Shown: positions 1 to 9,694, counted from the first letter of the stretch. The stretch: DNA of 64,000 bases from Alphaproteobacteria bacterium (GCA_030424865.1 JAUHVR010000014.1:1-64000); one strand, 5' to 3'. The notes: a model not told the origin generated them from the letters alone. Program-made: numbers and translations.

Positions 1-112
1 CATGTTCGGGCGCCTCAAGGACTGGAGGCGCGTGGCAACCCGCTATGACCGCTGTCCAAAGGTCTTTCTCTCAGCCATCGCTCTCGCGGCAACCGTCATC
101 TACTGGTTATGA
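1..112 (+). mobile_element. IS5-type transposase, C-terminal fragment (element continues left of window)
   Basis: Frame 2 is open from the window edge to a TGA at 110-112. It encodes 36 residues that begin MFGRLKDWRRVATRYDRCPK and end in a hydrophobic stretch closing with YWL. This is the familiar end of IS5-group DDE transposases, so I read it as the last part of a transposase whose body lies outside the window. The element's right inverted repeat should follow the stop, probably within the next 10-20 bases (around the GACCCTA at 118-124), but the partner repeat is not visible and I cannot fix the boundary. It is the only mobile DNA seen in the window. Confidence 0.75.
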
Positions 113-219
113 ATCCTGACCCTAATATGAAGAGTCCCATGTCAGCCCCTGTTGGTGGCAGTTTGGACGGGTCTTGCCGTCCTGCAGCTACTGAATTTTT
201 TGCGTAGCCTTATGAGCAA

Positions 220-245
220 GAAGCCGCGCCATTGGGCGCGGCTTC
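220..245 (-). terminator. Hairpin terminator of the family 5 binding-protein gene
   Basis: Perfect 11-bp inverted repeat (220-230 with 235-245, 4-base loop) placed 13 bases beyond the stop of the minus-strand binding-protein gene. The T-run on the minus side is weak (TTCTT). It also separates that gene from the IS remnant. Confidence 0.6.
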
Positions 246-258
246 CAGTTTGTATCGC

Positions 259-1929
259 TTAAGCTGCGATGCCCCACTTATACAGCTGAGGCAGGTAGGC
301 GATGTGCATGTCCACGCCCACCAGGTTGTCACGGTGGTGACGCTGGATCGAACGCCAGTACGGCTGGATCGTCACGCCATCGTCCAGAACGATCTGCTGC
401 ATCTTGCCGACGACTTCGCGACGGCGGTCTGCGTCCGCCAGCGAGTTGGCTTCGGCCAGCAGGGCGTCGAACTCGGCGTTGGACCAGCCGAACTCGTTCC
501 AGGCTTCACCGGACTTGTAGGCCAGACCCCAGATCTGGGTGCCCAGCGGACGGTGGTTCCAGTTGGTCGACGAGAAGGCGTATTTGGTCCAGTCGTTCCA
601 GAAGGTCGAGCCCGGCAGAACGGTCCGCTTGACCTTGATGCCTGCGTCACGCAGCTGTGCGGCGACCGCGTCGGTGGTGTCCTTGCGGTAGCCATCGTCG
701 ATCGAGATCAGCTCGTGCTCGTAGTCACCCATGCCGGCTTCGTCCATCAGCGCTTTTGCGGCCGCGGGATCGTGGGGCAGGCGGGTGACCGAGGCATCGT
801 GCTCGGGGTGCATCGGGCCAACGTGGTAGTTGTCCGCCGCGATACCCAGGCCGGCGTAGCCCAGTTCCAGGCAGACCGCGTTGTCGACGGCCATCGCCAG
901 AGCCTTGCGGACGCGGACATCGGCATAGGGCGTGTTGCCGTCGCCGTCGGTCGCCAGCTGGTTCGGACGAATGACGATCGAGGCACCCGAGGCCACTTCG
1001 GACTTGGTCAGGCCGATGGCGTCCAGGATCTCGATGAATTCACCCTGGCTTTCCCAGTTCATGTCGATCTCTTCGGCCTCGTAGGCCGCGATCACGGCTG
1101 CCGGGTCGGTGCCGTAGTCCACGAACTCGATGCGGTCGATGTAACCGCCTTTGCCAGCGGCATAGCCCCACCAGTCGTGGCCTTCGTTGCGCACTAGCAC
1201 GCCCTTGACGCCAACTTCGTAGCTTTCGGGGACCATGAAGCCGGTGCCGATCGGGTTGTCCAGCATGGTGTCTGCATCGAACGAGCTGTGAACGATCGCA
1301 GCCGGATAGTCGGCCATGCCCGGAATGATGGTGATGTCCGGCGAATTGGTCTTCAGCACCACGGTGTGGCTGTCAACGACGGTGATCGCGCCATCTGCGG
1401 CCTTGCCCGTGGCTTCGTCGATCAGCGATGCCATGCGGCCTGCCATCGAGTTGCCTTCGACACCCTTGTCACACCAGCGCGCGATGTTGTTCGCCACGTC
1501 TTCGGCGGTGAAATCGTCGCCGTTGTTCCACTTGACGCCCTTGCGGACCATCAGAGTGTATTCGGTCGCGTTGTCGTTCGCTTCCCAGCTTTCCAGCAGC
1601 ATCGGGTTGAACGACCCGTCGCTGTTGTATTCGACCAGGTACTCGAGCCAGCCGGCCGAGAAGGTCGCGATCTGGGTCCAATCGTAGGTGCGCGGGTCCT
1701 TCATCGCACGGACTTCCATCTCCATGCGGATGGTGCCGCCCGATTGCGCGTGCCCGCCAGCTTCGGCCGGGCGTTGAAGGCCACCCAGAGCATAGGCCGC
1801 TGTCGCGGTCAGACCCAGCGCGGTTGTACGGGCCAGGAATTCACGGCGGTCGATGTGACCTTCCTTGAACTCCTTGGCGTACATCTTCGCCGCCGGATGG
1901 ATCTGAGTGGTTGTGGTGGATTGCGTCAT
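259..1929 (-). CDS. ABC transporter substrate-binding protein, family 5 (peptide/opine type), Tat-exported
   Basis: 556 residues with the ATG at 1927-1929, chosen over an ATG seven codons upstream because GGGAGA sits just before it. The N-terminus has a twin-arginine signal: DRREFL at residues 27-32 followed by a hydrophobic Ala/Leu stretch ending near PAEA. The mature part has the SBP_bac_5 pattern ([20 protein letters not shown], typical of DppA/OppA-like proteins), so it should bind a peptide, opine or similar solute in the periplasm and deliver it to an inner-membrane permease. No permease or ATPase gene lies beside it in the window. Downstream comes a terminator and then the IS fragment. 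An AraC regulator lies upstream in the same direction. The substrate cannot be read from sequence. Confidence 0.9.
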   Translation of the reverse strand: MTQSTTTTQIHPAAKMYAKEFKEGHIDRREFLARTTALGLTATAAYALGGLQRPAEAGGHAQSGGTIRMEMEVRAMKDPRTYDWTQIATFSAGWLEYLVEYNSDGSFNPMLLESWEANDNATEYTLMVRKGVKWNNGDDFTAEDVANNIARWCDKGVEGNSMAGRMASLIDEATGKAADGAITVVDSHTVVLKTNSPDITIIPGMADYPAAIVHSSFDADTMLDNPIGTGFMVPESYEVGVKGVLVRNEGHDWWGYAAGKGGYIDRIEFVDYGTDPAAVIAAYEAEEIDMNWESQGEFIEILDAIGLTKSEVASGASIVIRPNQLATDGDGNTPYADVRVRKALAMAVDNAVCLELGYAGLGIAADNYHVGPMHPEHDASVTRLPHDPAAAKALMDEAGMGDYEHELISIDDGYRKDTTDAVAAQLRDAGIKVKRTVLPGSTFWNDWTKYAFSSTNWNHRPLGTQIWGLAYKSGEAWNEFGWSNAEFDALLAEANSLADADRRREVVGKMQQIVLDDGVTIQPYWRSIQRHHRDNLVGVDMHIAYLPQLYKWGIAA

Positions 1930-1961
1930 CTTTGTCTCCCTGTGACACACTGAAACTTTTA

Positions 1962-1990
1962 ATCAGGCCTTATCGTTTTTTTATCAGGCC
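1962..1990. promoter_or_regulatory. Direct repeat ATCAGGCC x2, 21-bp period, upstream of binding-protein gene
   Basis: ATCAGGCC occurs at 1962-1969 and 1983-1990, exactly 21 bp apart, 33-61 bp upstream of the start at 1929. Two helical turns between half-sites is the geometry expected for AraC-family operators, and an AraC gene is adjacent. Binding is inference. Confidence 0.4.
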
Positions 1991-2079
1991 CGAGGTTCGG
2001 GTTGCCCCGCATCCATTAGGTCGTCCCATTCCGCACTCTTTTGGTGCAGCCGTCAACGACGGGTATCGTCATTTGATGG

Positions 2080-2113
2080 TTCGAAAACGACATGTTCCCA
2101 ATTCAAAAACGAC
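2080..2113. promoter_or_regulatory. Direct repeat TTCRAAAACGAC x2, 22-bp period
   Basis: TTCGAAAACGAC at 2080-2091 and TTCAAAAACGAC at 2102-2113 are 12-mers differing at one base, 22 bp apart, on the same helical face. They lie between the AraC gene and the binding-protein gene, about 150 bp upstream of the latter, and are a candidate operator for the AraC regulator. Confidence 0.45.
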
Positions 2114-2154
2114 GCAGGTCCATATGCAAGCACTATTCGTGCCTGACGTCGCAC

Positions 2155-3021
2155 CTAACGAGGTCGTGATTGTGCCTGGCGTCGCAGCAGGGTTGGCGTC
2201 ATCCCGGTGTGCTGCTGCACAAAACGGGTGAAATAGGCCGCACTTTGAAAGCCCAGATGGCGGGCCACGTCCTTGATTGCCGGTTCGGGTCGGGCCAGCA
2301 ACCGGCGCGCTTCATAGACCCGGCGTTCGGTCAGGATGTCCGCCGCCGTCTTGCCGCAACATTCCCGGCAGATGCGTGTCAGATGCGTGGGCGTGACCTC
2401 AAGCTCGTCCGCATAGGCGCCCATGGCCTTGTCCTGACGGAAGTCGCGGATCACCAGATCCGAGAACCGCCGCGCCAACCTTTGGCCTGCCGTTTCCCGG
2501 GGCGTGTCCGCAAAACCCGCGCCGAACTGTCGTTGCAACCAGACCGAAATCAGCCCCAGCCGCGCGGTCAGCGCCTCTTGCAACAGCGGGCGATCCTGCG
2601 AGATTTCGCGCTGCATTGCCTCGATCTCGCCCGTCAGTTCCGCCTGGGCCAGAGCGTCGCGCGCGCGCAGATGCATCGGCTCTCGTGGCATGCGCCCGGT
2701 CAAACCGGCCGGGCTTTCGATCACCTGACCAAGAGCCTGGGGTCCAAGATCCAGCGAGAAAAGTGTGCCGGCCGGGATGAACAGGGCGTTGTGTGCGCCG
2801 ACGCCCCGGCGCACGCCGTTGACGACCACGCGCCCCTGACCCCGTGTCACCCAGAACAACAGATGCGTGTCACGTTCGTGCAGCAACAGGATCCGCCAGG
2901 GCTCGCCCTTGCTGAATTGAGCGATGGATTGACACCTGATGGTGCGCGCCAGCCATTCGGTGTCGACCGGCGCGGGCTTGGGCATTGCGCCGTGACGCAG
3001 AAATGAAGGCGCGTCGCTCAT
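2155..3021 (-). CDS. AraC-family transcriptional regulator
   Basis: 288 residues. The N-terminal half is a cupin-like sensing domain ([20 protein letters not shown], then [14 protein letters not shown]). The C-terminal ~100 residues carry the AraC double helix-turn-helix ([20 protein letters not shown]; then [20 protein letters not shown] and the closing [10 protein letters not shown]). The ATG at 3019-3021 overlaps the miaA stop by four bases (ATGA), so it is translationally coupled to miaA. Next gene downstream in the same direction is the family 5 binding protein, preceded by phased direct repeats that could be this protein's targets. Ligand unknown. Confidence 0.88.
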   Translation of the reverse strand: MSDAPSFLRHGAMPKPAPVDTEWLARTIRCQSIAQFSKGEPWRILLLHERDTHLLFWVTRGQGRVVVNGVRRGVGAHNALFIPAGTLFSLDLGPQALGQVIESPAGLTGRMPREPMHLRARDALAQAELTGEIEAMQREISQDRPLLQEALTARLGLISVWLQRQFGAGFADTPRETAGQRLARRFSDLVIRDFRQDKAMGAYADELEVTPTHLTRICRECCGKTAADILTERRVYEARRLLARPEPAIKDVARHLGFQSAAYFTRFVQQHTGMTPTLLRRQAQSRPR

Positions 3022-3914
3022 GTGCCCTCCGGCTGATGGCGGATCCAGTCGCCCATCCGGGCGCGGAACCAGGTGCGTTGCCGTTTTGCGAATTGGCGCG
3101 TCAGTATGGTGGCGCGTTCGGTTGCGGCCTCTAACGTCATGTCCCCGCGCAGATGCGCGATCAGTTCTGCTGCGCCGATGGCCTTGGCCGAGGGCAGGGA
3201 CGGTGACCAGGACGCCAGATTGGCCCGCGCTTCGTCCAGCACACCGTCGTCCAGCATCATGTGGAACCGACGCGCAATGCGATCATTCAGCCACTCCTTT
3301 GGGGCATCGAACAGGATCGGATGCGTGGCAGACAGGGGTAAACGCGGCGGAGGCGTTTCGGCCTGCCAGGCGGTGATGCTGCGCCCTGTCGTTTCCTGCA
3401 CTTCCCAGGCCCGCTGCACGCGCATCGGATTTGCCGTGTCGATCCGCGCGACGGTTTCGGGGTCCAGTTCGGGCACAAGCGCCAGATGTCCTTCGGCGGC
3501 GACACGGGCATCAGCGGTCTGCCGAACCTCGGGCGGGGTTGGTGGTATCTGCGCAAGCCCCTGCGTCAGCGCACTGAAATAGAGGCCCGTTCCCCCGACG
3601 ATGATCGGACGATCGGGACCGCTGAGAACCGGTTCGAGATCCCTCAGCCAATCCCCGACAGAATAAGGTGTGTCACCGGCCACGTGGCCATAAAGAACAT
3701 GCGGCACCCGCGCTTCGTCTTCTACCGGGGGTCGCGCGGTCAGAATCCGCCAGTTTTCGTAGACCTGAATTGCGTCGGCATTGACGACCACACCGCCGAA
3801 CCGCTCGGCGATCTCGATCGCCAAGGCGGATTTACCGCTTGCGGTAGGTCCCGCAATCAGCACCGGTCTGTCTGGGGAAAGCGCCGTCAGCTCTTTCATT
3901 CCGGTCTTGTCCAT
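3018..3914 (-). CDS. miaA: tRNA dimethylallyltransferase
   Basis: 298 residues. Transfers a dimethylallyl group to N6 of A37 in tRNAs reading UNN codons. The P-loop GPTASGKS is at residues 22-29, followed by the family motifs [17 protein letters not shown], the substrate loop [10 protein letters not shown] and the C-terminal [12 protein letters not shown] tRNA-binding motif. Length is normal. It is divergent from pyrH and coupled to the following AraC gene by an ATGA overlap. An ATG at codon 6 is an alternative start. Confidence 0.95.
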   Translation of the reverse strand: MDKTGMKELTALSPDRPVLIAGPTASGKSALAIEIAERFGGVVVNADAIQVYENWRILTARPPVEDEARVPHVLYGHVAGDTPYSVGDWLRDLEPVLSGPDRPIIVGGTGLYFSALTQGLAQIPPTPPEVRQTADARVAAEGHLALVPELDPETVARIDTANPMRVQRAWEVQETTGRSITAWQAETPPPRLPLSATHPILFDAPKEWLNDRIARRFHMMLDDGVLDEARANLASWSPSLPSAKAIGAAELIAHLRGDMTLEAATERATILTRQFAKRQRTWFRARMGDWIRHQPEGT

Positions 3915-4041
3915 GCCTCATGCGCGCTGTGGCGCATCTTGTTTTCTTTGTTGTCAAATAGACCCCGCAGCGCATTGTGTCTGGCCGCGTTTTCCGACAT
4001 TTTGCGCTCAATCCTAGCCCCTGCCAACCCCGGAGCGCAAC

Positions 4042-4767
4042 ATGACAGACGACCTGCCGACCCCGAAATTTTCTCGTGTTATGCTGAAGATATCTGGCGA
4101 GGCTCTGATGGGCGACCAGGGCTATGGCCTGCATCCGCCGACCGTCGAGAGAATCGCCAAGGAAGTCAAATCGGTACACGATCTGGGCGTCGAGATCTGC
4201 ATGGTGATCGGCGGCGGCAATATCTTTCGCGGGCTCTCTGGCAGCGCCCAGGGAATGGAGCGGACAACCGCCGACTACATGGGGATGCTGGCCACCGTCA
4301 TGAACGCATTGGCCATGCAAGCGGCATTGGAAAAGCTGGGGGTGTTCACCCGCGTCATCAGCGCGATTCCCATGGATCAGGTCTGTGAACCCTATATTCG
4401 CCGCCGCGCGGTGCGGCACCTTGAAAAGAAACGCGTCTGCGTCTTTGCCGCCGGAACCGGGAACCCGTATTTCACCACCGACACCGCTGCGACCCTGCGG
4501 GCCAACGAAATGGCCTGCGAAGCGATATTCAAAGGCACCAAGGTCGACGGGGTCTATGACAAGGACCCGATGAAGCACGAGGATGCCAAACGCTTTGACA
4601 CGGTGACCTATGACGAGGTCCTGGCAGGGCACCTGGGCGTCATGGACGCCTCTGCTATTGCGCTGGCACGTGACAACAACCTGCCGATCATCGTCTTCTC
4701 GCTGGACGAACCAGGCGGGTTCCGCGGCATCCTGGCGGGGGAAGGGACCTATACAACTGTCAACTAA
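4042..4767 (+). CDS. pyrH: UMP kinase (uridylate kinase)
   Basis: 241 residues of the amino-acid-kinase fold that phosphorylate UMP to UDP. Visible motifs are [17 protein letters not shown] at the N-terminus, [11 protein letters not shown], the [13 protein letters not shown] segment and [10 protein letters not shown]. The gene starts a plus-strand run and is divergent from miaA. In related genomes frr usually follows directly; here an RTX-type gene intervenes. A GGAGCG element lies just upstream of the ATG. Confidence 0.97.
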   Translation: MTDDLPTPKFSRVMLKISGEALMGDQGYGLHPPTVERIAKEVKSVHDLGVEICMVIGGGNIFRGLSGSAQGMERTTADYMGMLATVMNALAMQAALEKLGVFTRVISAIPMDQVCEPYIRRRAVRHLEKKRVCVFAAGTGNPYFTTDTAATLRANEMACEAIFKGTKVDGVYDKDPMKHEDAKRFDTVTYDEVLAGHLGVMDASAIALARDNNLPIIVFSLDEPGGFRGILAGEGTYTTVN

Positions 4768-4874
4768 ACCAGTTTGGTTTAGGTTTTGTTTCCAATTCAT
4801 TGATAACAAATCAATAAATTCTTCGGATTGGTGGAATTCCTGACTTCCACCACACCAAAAACGCGGGTTTTTGA

Positions 4875-4900
4875 ACGCGCCGGCACTGTCGCCGGCGCGT
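4875..4900. repeat. Perfect 10-bp inverted repeat before the RTX gene
   Basis: ACGCGCCGGC at 4875-4884 and its complement at 4891-4900, 6-base loop. No T-run follows, so it is either a weak pyrH terminator or a 5'-leader hairpin of the RTX gene, whose Shine-Dalgarno GGAG lies 15 bases downstream. Confidence 0.5.
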
Positions 4901-4925
4901 ACAGGCAGAATTGTGGAGATGTATT

Positions 4926-6215
4926 ATGGCCAACTTGATTAGCGGAACCAATGTGGTGACACAGACGGTGTCGACGGCGACGCCGACCTTTGTCCTGCCG
5001 GATGCGGTTATCAACTCAACTTCAGGACCCGGACTGGAGTTCACCGGAGTTGCCCAAGGGTTTGTGTCACTTGCAGGAACTGTAACCTCCTCGGAAGACG
5101 GGGTGCGCATGAACGGTGACGACACGCTGATCGTCACACAAACCGGCGTTGTGATGGGCATCGGCGGCGAAAGCTCGGACGGGATCCGGATGGGCATTCG
5201 CACCGAAAACAATTCTGCCACCGTCGCGGGCTACGTGTATGGGGCGGATTTCGGCTTTATTTCACAGGGTGAAAACAATGATCTGACCATCACCAGTACC
5301 GGTGTGGTCCAGGGTGGCAGCAACGTCAACGGAACCGACGACAGCCATGCCGCCGCCGTCTGGATCGCGGACACGGGTTTTGTGCTGGTCAACAACGGAC
5401 AAATCCTTGCAGACCATAACCCTGGAAACGACCAGCGGATTGCGCTGGCCAACGGGGCGCTTGTGCTTAACGATACAGGCTTTTACGAATGGTCGTCACT
5501 GGACCTGAATTTCGTGAATTCCGGATTTGTCCGTGGCGACCTGCTGTTTTCGGCCGGCGAAGACGTCTACGATGGCCGCGGCGGGGGCTTTGTCGACGGG
5601 TTGATCGACATGGGCCGGGACGGTGACATCTTCTTTGGGGGCGACCACGCCGATCTGTCCTTTGGCGGCTATGGCGATGATCTGATGATCGACGCGGGGG
5701 GCAACGACACGCTGTTCGGTGGCGATGGCAACGACACGATGAAGGGCGGCGATGGCGATGATGACTTGTCCGGTGGCGACGATCAGGACTTCATGAATGG
5801 CGGTGCGGGTGACGACACCCTGCGCGGCGGTGCCGAGCGTGACGTGATCCGAGGCAAGGATGGTGAAGATCAGATCGAAGGCGGTCTGGGTGGCGACGTC
5901 TTGTTTGGCGGATTTGGGACGGACTATTTCATCTATACAGCCGAAACCGAGTCGACGTCGGGCGCCAACGCAGACAAGATCCGCGAGTTCGAAACCGGGA
6001 TCGATACAATTGACATCAGTGCGGTGACCGCAGGCACCGCGACATTTGTCGGAAATGGCGCTTTTGTCGGTGGGGGTACCTCGTCAGTGCGCACGACAAT
6101 CGCCGCCAACGGGAACATGTCGGTGCGCATCGACACAGATGGCGACGGATTGCAGGATATGCAGATCATTTTGGTCCAAACCGCGTCAATCGATGCGACG
6201 GATTTCTTCCTTTGA
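4926..6215 (+). CDS. RTX-type calcium-binding secreted protein
   Basis: 429 residues; the ATG at 4926 with GGAG at 4915-4918 is preferred to a TTG five codons earlier. Residues 1-200 are low in Cys and Trp and contain repeated Gly/Asn/Thr beta-strand units (ADGV/SDGIRM-like, then STGVVQGG) that suggest a beta-helix. Residues about 229-333 hold tandem RTX nonapeptides of the GGXGXDXLX type (GGDGNDTMK, GGDGDDDLS, GGAGDDTLR). Residues 350-365 (DKIREFETGIDTIDIS) match the C-terminal segment that follows RTX repeats in serralysin-like proteins. There is no N-terminal signal peptide, and the protein ends in hydrophobic FFL, all consistent with type I secretion. No catalytic motif is seen, and no type I exporter genes are nearby. 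Its place between pyrH and frr is unusual. Confidence 0.85.
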   Translation: MANLISGTNVVTQTVSTATPTFVLPDAVINSTSGPGLEFTGVAQGFVSLAGTVTSSEDGVRMNGDDTLIVTQTGVVMGIGGESSDGIRMGIRTENNSATVAGYVYGADFGFISQGENNDLTITSTGVVQGGSNVNGTDDSHAAAVWIADTGFVLVNNGQILADHNPGNDQRIALANGALVLNDTGFYEWSSLDLNFVNSGFVRGDLLFSAGEDVYDGRGGGFVDGLIDMGRDGDIFFGGDHADLSFGGYGDDLMIDAGGNDTLFGGDGNDTMKGGDGDDDLSGGDDQDFMNGGAGDDTLRGGAERDVIRGKDGEDQIEGGLGGDVLFGGFGTDYFIYTAETESTSGANADKIREFETGIDTIDISAVTAGTATFVGNGAFVGGGTSSVRTTIAANGNMSVRIDTDGDGLQDMQIILVQTASIDATDFFL

Positions 6216-6245
6216 CCCGATGGCAGCGGGCGCCTTCGGCGGGCT

Positions 6246-6261
6246 GCGCCCGAAAGGGCGC
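6246..6261 (+). terminator. GNRA-loop hairpin after the RTX gene
   Basis: GCGCCC-GAAA-GGGCGC, a 6-bp GC stem with a GAAA tetraloop, 31 bases after the RTX stop. There is no U-run, so it may be a stability hairpin rather than an intrinsic terminator. A second inverted repeat (GAATTGC 6297-6303 / GCAATTC 6318-6324) lies before frr. Confidence 0.35.
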
Positions 6262-6399
6262 GTCCGCAATTCGAAGGCCAATCAGTGTGACCGGCGGAAT
6301 TGCGCGGCTTTCGCAGTGCAATTCGGCTGTTCAAGAGGCAACAGGCTGATATATACGGTCTTTGCGTCCTGACGATGAAGACCAAGAAAGAGCAGCGCC

Positions 6400-6963
6400 A
6401 TGTCCGAAGATTTTGAACTCGATACCGATGACCTGACCCGCCGCATGGATGGGGCGATTTCCAATCTGCGCACCGAATTTGCATCGCTGCGGACGGGTCG
6501 CGCTTCGGCCTCGATGCTGGAACCGGTCCAGGTCGACGCCTATGGCCAGATGACCCCGATCAACCAGGTTGGCACTGTCAATGTGCCCGAGCCGCGGATG
6601 GTCACGATCAACGTCTGGGACAAAAGCCTTGTCGGCAAGGTCGAAAAGGCGATCCGCGAAAGCGGGTTGGGCATCAACCCGCAGCTCAACGGCACCATCA
6701 TCATGCTGCCGATCCCGGAACTGAACGAAGAGCGCCGCCGCGAACTTGGCAAGGTTGCCGGTCAATACGCCGAAAGCGCCCGTGTTTCGGTGCGCAACGT
6801 GCGGCGGGACGGCATGGACCAGATCAAGAAAGCCAAGGCCGACGGGATGTCGGAAGACGACCAAAAGCTTTGGGAAGGCGAAGTGCAGGATCTGACAGAC
6901 AGCTACATTGCCCAGGTCGACAAGCTTTTGGAGACCAAGCAAGAAGAGATCATGCAGGTCTGA
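6400..6963 (+). CDS. frr: Ribosome recycling factor
   Basis: 187 residues, the standard length. RRF works with EF-G to split post-termination ribosomes. The N-terminal [18 protein letters not shown] and [10 protein letters not shown] segments, [15 protein letters not shown] in the central domain, and the C-terminal helix containing [12 protein letters not shown] are all as expected. It begins the tightly packed run frr-uppS-cdsA-dxr-rseP. Confidence 0.97.
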   Translation: MSEDFELDTDDLTRRMDGAISNLRTEFASLRTGRASASMLEPVQVDAYGQMTPINQVGTVNVPEPRMVTINVWDKSLVGKVEKAIRESGLGINPQLNGTIIMLPIPELNEERRRELGKVAGQYAESARVSVRNVRRDGMDQIKKAKADGMSEDDQKLWEGEVQDLTDSYIAQVDKLLETKQEEIMQV

Positions 6964-6987
6964 GCCGGGCCGGGGAGGCACCAAGCG

Positions 6988-7713
6988 ATGGTCAAACCGA
7001 TCCGCGACACCGACGGCCCACGCCATGTGGCTGTCATCATGGACGGAAACGGGCGATGGGCGACGCAGCGCGGGCGTCCGCGGCTTTTTGGCCACCATGC
7101 CGGGGCCAAACGGGTGCGCGAGATCGTGCAGGCTTGCCCCGATATGGGCGTCAAGTACCTGACAATTTTTGCTTTTTCGACTGAGAACTGGAAGAGGACG
7201 CAGGCCGAGGTGGCCGGTTTGATGAGCCTGTTCCGGCGCTACATCACGATGGAGGCGCGCGCGCTGTGTGATGAAAACGTGCGGGTGCGCTTTATCGGCG
7301 ACCGTGTCCGGCTGGACAAGAAACTGGTCAGCCTGATGGACGAACTTGAGCAGATGACCAAGGGCTGCACGGGTGTCAATCTGACCATTGCCATCAACTA
7401 TGGCGGTCGTGATGAGGTCGCGCGGGCCACGAAACGCCTGGCACAAGACGTTGCGGCCGGGCGGTTGGATCCCGAGAAAGTTGATGAAGAAACCCTGCCA
7501 AAGTACTTGGATACTTACGTTTTGCCCGATCCGGACCTTGTGATCCGCACCAGCGGAGAGGCTCGGATCTCAAATTTCCTGCTTTGGCAGTCGGCTTATG
7601 CCGAATATGAGTTCATCGACACGCTCTGGCCGGATTTCTCGGCCGAAGAATTCCAGGGACTGATCGGAAACTATTCCGGTCGGGAACGCAGGTACGGGGC
7701 GGTGCCGGTCTGA
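6988..7713 (+). CDS. uppS: Undecaprenyl diphosphate synthase (cis-prenyltransferase)
   Basis: 241 residues. Condenses isopentenyl diphosphate onto farnesyl diphosphate to give the C55 carrier lipid for peptidoglycan and O-antigen. HVAVIMDGNGRWA carries the catalytic Asp19 and Trp24. FAFSTENWKR and the C-terminal LVIRTSGEARISNFLLWQ are the other conserved regions. Its TGA overlaps the cdsA ATG by one base (TGATG), so the two are coupled. Confidence 0.97.
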   Translation: MVKPIRDTDGPRHVAVIMDGNGRWATQRGRPRLFGHHAGAKRVREIVQACPDMGVKYLTIFAFSTENWKRTQAEVAGLMSLFRRYITMEARALCDENVRVRFIGDRVRLDKKLVSLMDELEQMTKGCTGVNLTIAINYGGRDEVARATKRLAQDVAAGRLDPEKVDEETLPKYLDTYVLPDPDLVIRTSGEARISNFLLWQSAYAEYEFIDTLWPDFSAEEFQGLIGNYSGRERRYGAVPV

Positions 7714-8510
7714 TGGCGCAATCCGGAAAGCAGGACTGGAGCAATCTGAAACCCCGGATGATTTCCGGGATTGTTCTGCTGGTCGTTGGCCTTGGGGCTT
7801 TGTGGCTAGGTGGCGTGTGGTGGCACATGCTGGTCTCGGTGTTCTGCGGGGCCATTCTTTGGGAACTCACGGTCATGCTGGCGCCGGGACGGTTCGGCCC
7901 GGCTGTGCTGCTGGGCGTCCTGGGGGCCTGCGCGGCGCTTGGCGCGCTGGTGATTCCCGGACCACTGACATTGATCGCTTTGATGATCCCTCCGCTGGCG
8001 GGGGCTTTGCTGTTGGGTGGAATTGGCGTGCGCTTTGCCGGTGTGTCGCTGCTGATCCTTCTGGCGGTCTATGGTCTTGGCAGCCTGCGCACAAATCTTG
8101 GCCTGACTTGGACCTTGTGGCTGGTGCTTGTGGTCGTGGTCACCGATATCGCGGGCTATTTCGCCGGGCGCTCAATTGGGGGCCCCAAGTTCTGGCCCAG
8201 CCTGTCGCCCAAGAAAACCTGGGCTGGCACGATCGCAGGTTGGATCGCAGCAGGTGTTTTGGGGGCATTGATGGTCGGGCAATTGCCAATCGGCCTGATG
8301 CTGGTGCCGTTCAGTGTCGCGGTATCCTTTGCCAGTCAACTTGGCGACATCAGCGAAAGCGCGATCAAGCGCGTCTCGGGGGTCAAGGACAGTTCGACCC
8401 TGATCCCGGGTCACGGGGGGGTCTTTGACCGGTTCGACGGGATGCTGGCGGCGGGCCTGGTGCTGCTGTTTCTTGGGCCGTCCTTCGGGTTGGACACGCT
8501 GGGGCAATGA
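7713..8510 (+). CDS. cdsA: Phosphatidate cytidylyltransferase (CDP-diglyceride synthase)
   Basis: 265 residues, an integral membrane protein with about six or seven hydrophobic segments. Makes CDP-diacylglycerol from phosphatidic acid and CTP, the branch point of phospholipid synthesis. The C-terminal signature SAIKRVSGVKDSSTLIPGHG followed by GVFDRFD matches the CdsA family pattern. It is linked to uppS by TGATG and to dxr by an ATGA overlap. Confidence 0.95.
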   Translation: MAQSGKQDWSNLKPRMISGIVLLVVGLGALWLGGVWWHMLVSVFCGAILWELTVMLAPGRFGPAVLLGVLGACAALGALVIPGPLTLIALMIPPLAGALLLGGIGVRFAGVSLLILLAVYGLGSLRTNLGLTWTLWLVLVVVVTDIAGYFAGRSIGGPKFWPSLSPKKTWAGTIAGWIAAGVLGALMVGQLPIGLMLVPFSVAVSFASQLGDISESAIKRVSGVKDSSTLIPGHGGVFDRFDGMLAAGLVLLFLGPSFGLDTLGQ

Positions 8511-9679
8511 GCCGGAAGATCTCGATTTTTGGGGCGACCGGGTCGATCGGCCAGAACACGCTTGACCTGATCAAACGCGCGCCCGAGGCCTATGACGTCG
8601 TTGCCCTGACCGGGGGGCACAATATCGCGCAATTGGCCGCGGATGCCATCGCGGTTGATGCCGATGTTGCCGTGACCGCTTATGAAACACGCCTGCCGGA
8701 CCTGCGCGAGGCCTTGGCGGGCAGTGGTGTCGAGGCGGCAGCGGGGCCAGAGGCCCTCACAGAGGCCGCCACCCGTCCCGCCGATTGGGTCATGTCGGCC
8801 ATCGTCGGCGCGGCGGGACTTGAGCCGGGGCTCAAGGCGCTGGAGCAGGGCGCGACACTGGCACTGGCCAACAAGGAAAGCATGGTCTGCGCCGGCCCCC
8901 TGATGCTGGCCACGGCCCAGACACGTGACGCGACAATCCTGCCGGTCGACAGCGAACATTCGGCCTTGTTCCAGGCGTTGAACGGCGAACCGCGCGACGC
9001 GGTGGAAAAGGTGATCATCACCGCCTCGGGCGGGGCCTTTCGCGACTGGCCGTTGCAGGACCTGGCCAAGGCCACTCCCGAACAGGCGGCGACGCATCCG
9101 AACTGGTCGATGGGCACACGGATCACCATCGACAGTGCGTCGATGTTCAACAAGGCGTTGGAGTTGATCGAGGCCAAGGAACTTTTTGGCTTCACGCCTG
9201 ACCAGATCGAGACCTGCGTCCATCCGGAGTCCCTGATCCACGCCTTGGTGGCGTTCAGGGACGGCGGCATGATGGCGCACATGGGAGTGCCGGACATGCG
9301 CCACGCCATTGGTTATGCGTTGCATTATCCCCAACGACAGGATCTGCCGGTCAAGACGCTCGATCTGCTGGAAATCGGACAGCTCAATTTCCGCAAGGCC
9401 TGCGAGACCCGCTATCCCGCGTTGCGTCTCGCTCGACAGGTGATGCAGGCCGGTGGGCTGCATGGCGCCGTTTTCAATGCCGCCAAAGAGGTCGCTCTTG
9501 ATGCCTTCTTGGCAAAGCGCATAGGCTTTCTAGATATGGCTGCAGTGGTCGAACGTGTGCTGGACAGGGTTTCAGCCACAAACGGCCTTAATGCTGACGA
9601 GATTGGCCTCGATACGGTGCTTTGGGCTGATCACACCGCACGTGTTGCGGCAAAAGAAGACATAGAACAGACCAGGTAA
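8507..9679 (+). CDS. dxr: 1-deoxy-D-xylulose 5-phosphate reductoisomerase
   Basis: 390 residues. Converts DXP to 2-C-methyl-D-erythritol 4-phosphate with NADPH, the committed step of the MEP isoprenoid pathway. GATGSIG at residues 9-15 is the NADPH-binding loop. LANKESMVCAG, the metal/substrate motif PVDSEHSALFQ and TWSMGTRITIDSASMFNKALE-like helix (seen as NWSMGTRITIDSASM) are present. The product feeds the same pathway whose C55 end product is made by UppS two genes upstream. Confidence 0.97.
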   Translation: MSRKISIFGATGSIGQNTLDLIKRAPEAYDVVALTGGHNIAQLAADAIAVDADVAVTAYETRLPDLREALAGSGVEAAAGPEALTEAATRPADWVMSAIVGAAGLEPGLKALEQGATLALANKESMVCAGPLMLATAQTRDATILPVDSEHSALFQALNGEPRDAVEKVIITASGGAFRDWPLQDLAKATPEQAATHPNWSMGTRITIDSASMFNKALELIEAKELFGFTPDQIETCVHPESLIHALVAFRDGGMMAHMGVPDMRHAIGYALHYPQRQDLPVKTLDLLEIGQLNFRKACETRYPALRLARQVMQAGGLHGAVFNAAKEVALDAFLAKRIGFLDMAAVVERVLDRVSATNGLNADEIGLDTVLWADHTARVAAKEDIEQTR

Positions 9680-9694
9680 GGGTAGAGGCGCGTT

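Noticed and set aside
3832-4809. 325-codon minus-strand frame opposite pyrH
   Set aside because: Complement of a conserved enzyme gene; no ribosome-binding site or domain, and codon use is that of a shadow frame.
5612-5926. Tandem repeats in the RTX gene as a CRISPR-like or minisatellite array
   Set aside because: The periodicity is the in-frame 27-base unit of RTX nonapeptides inside a coding gene, with no uniform spacers.
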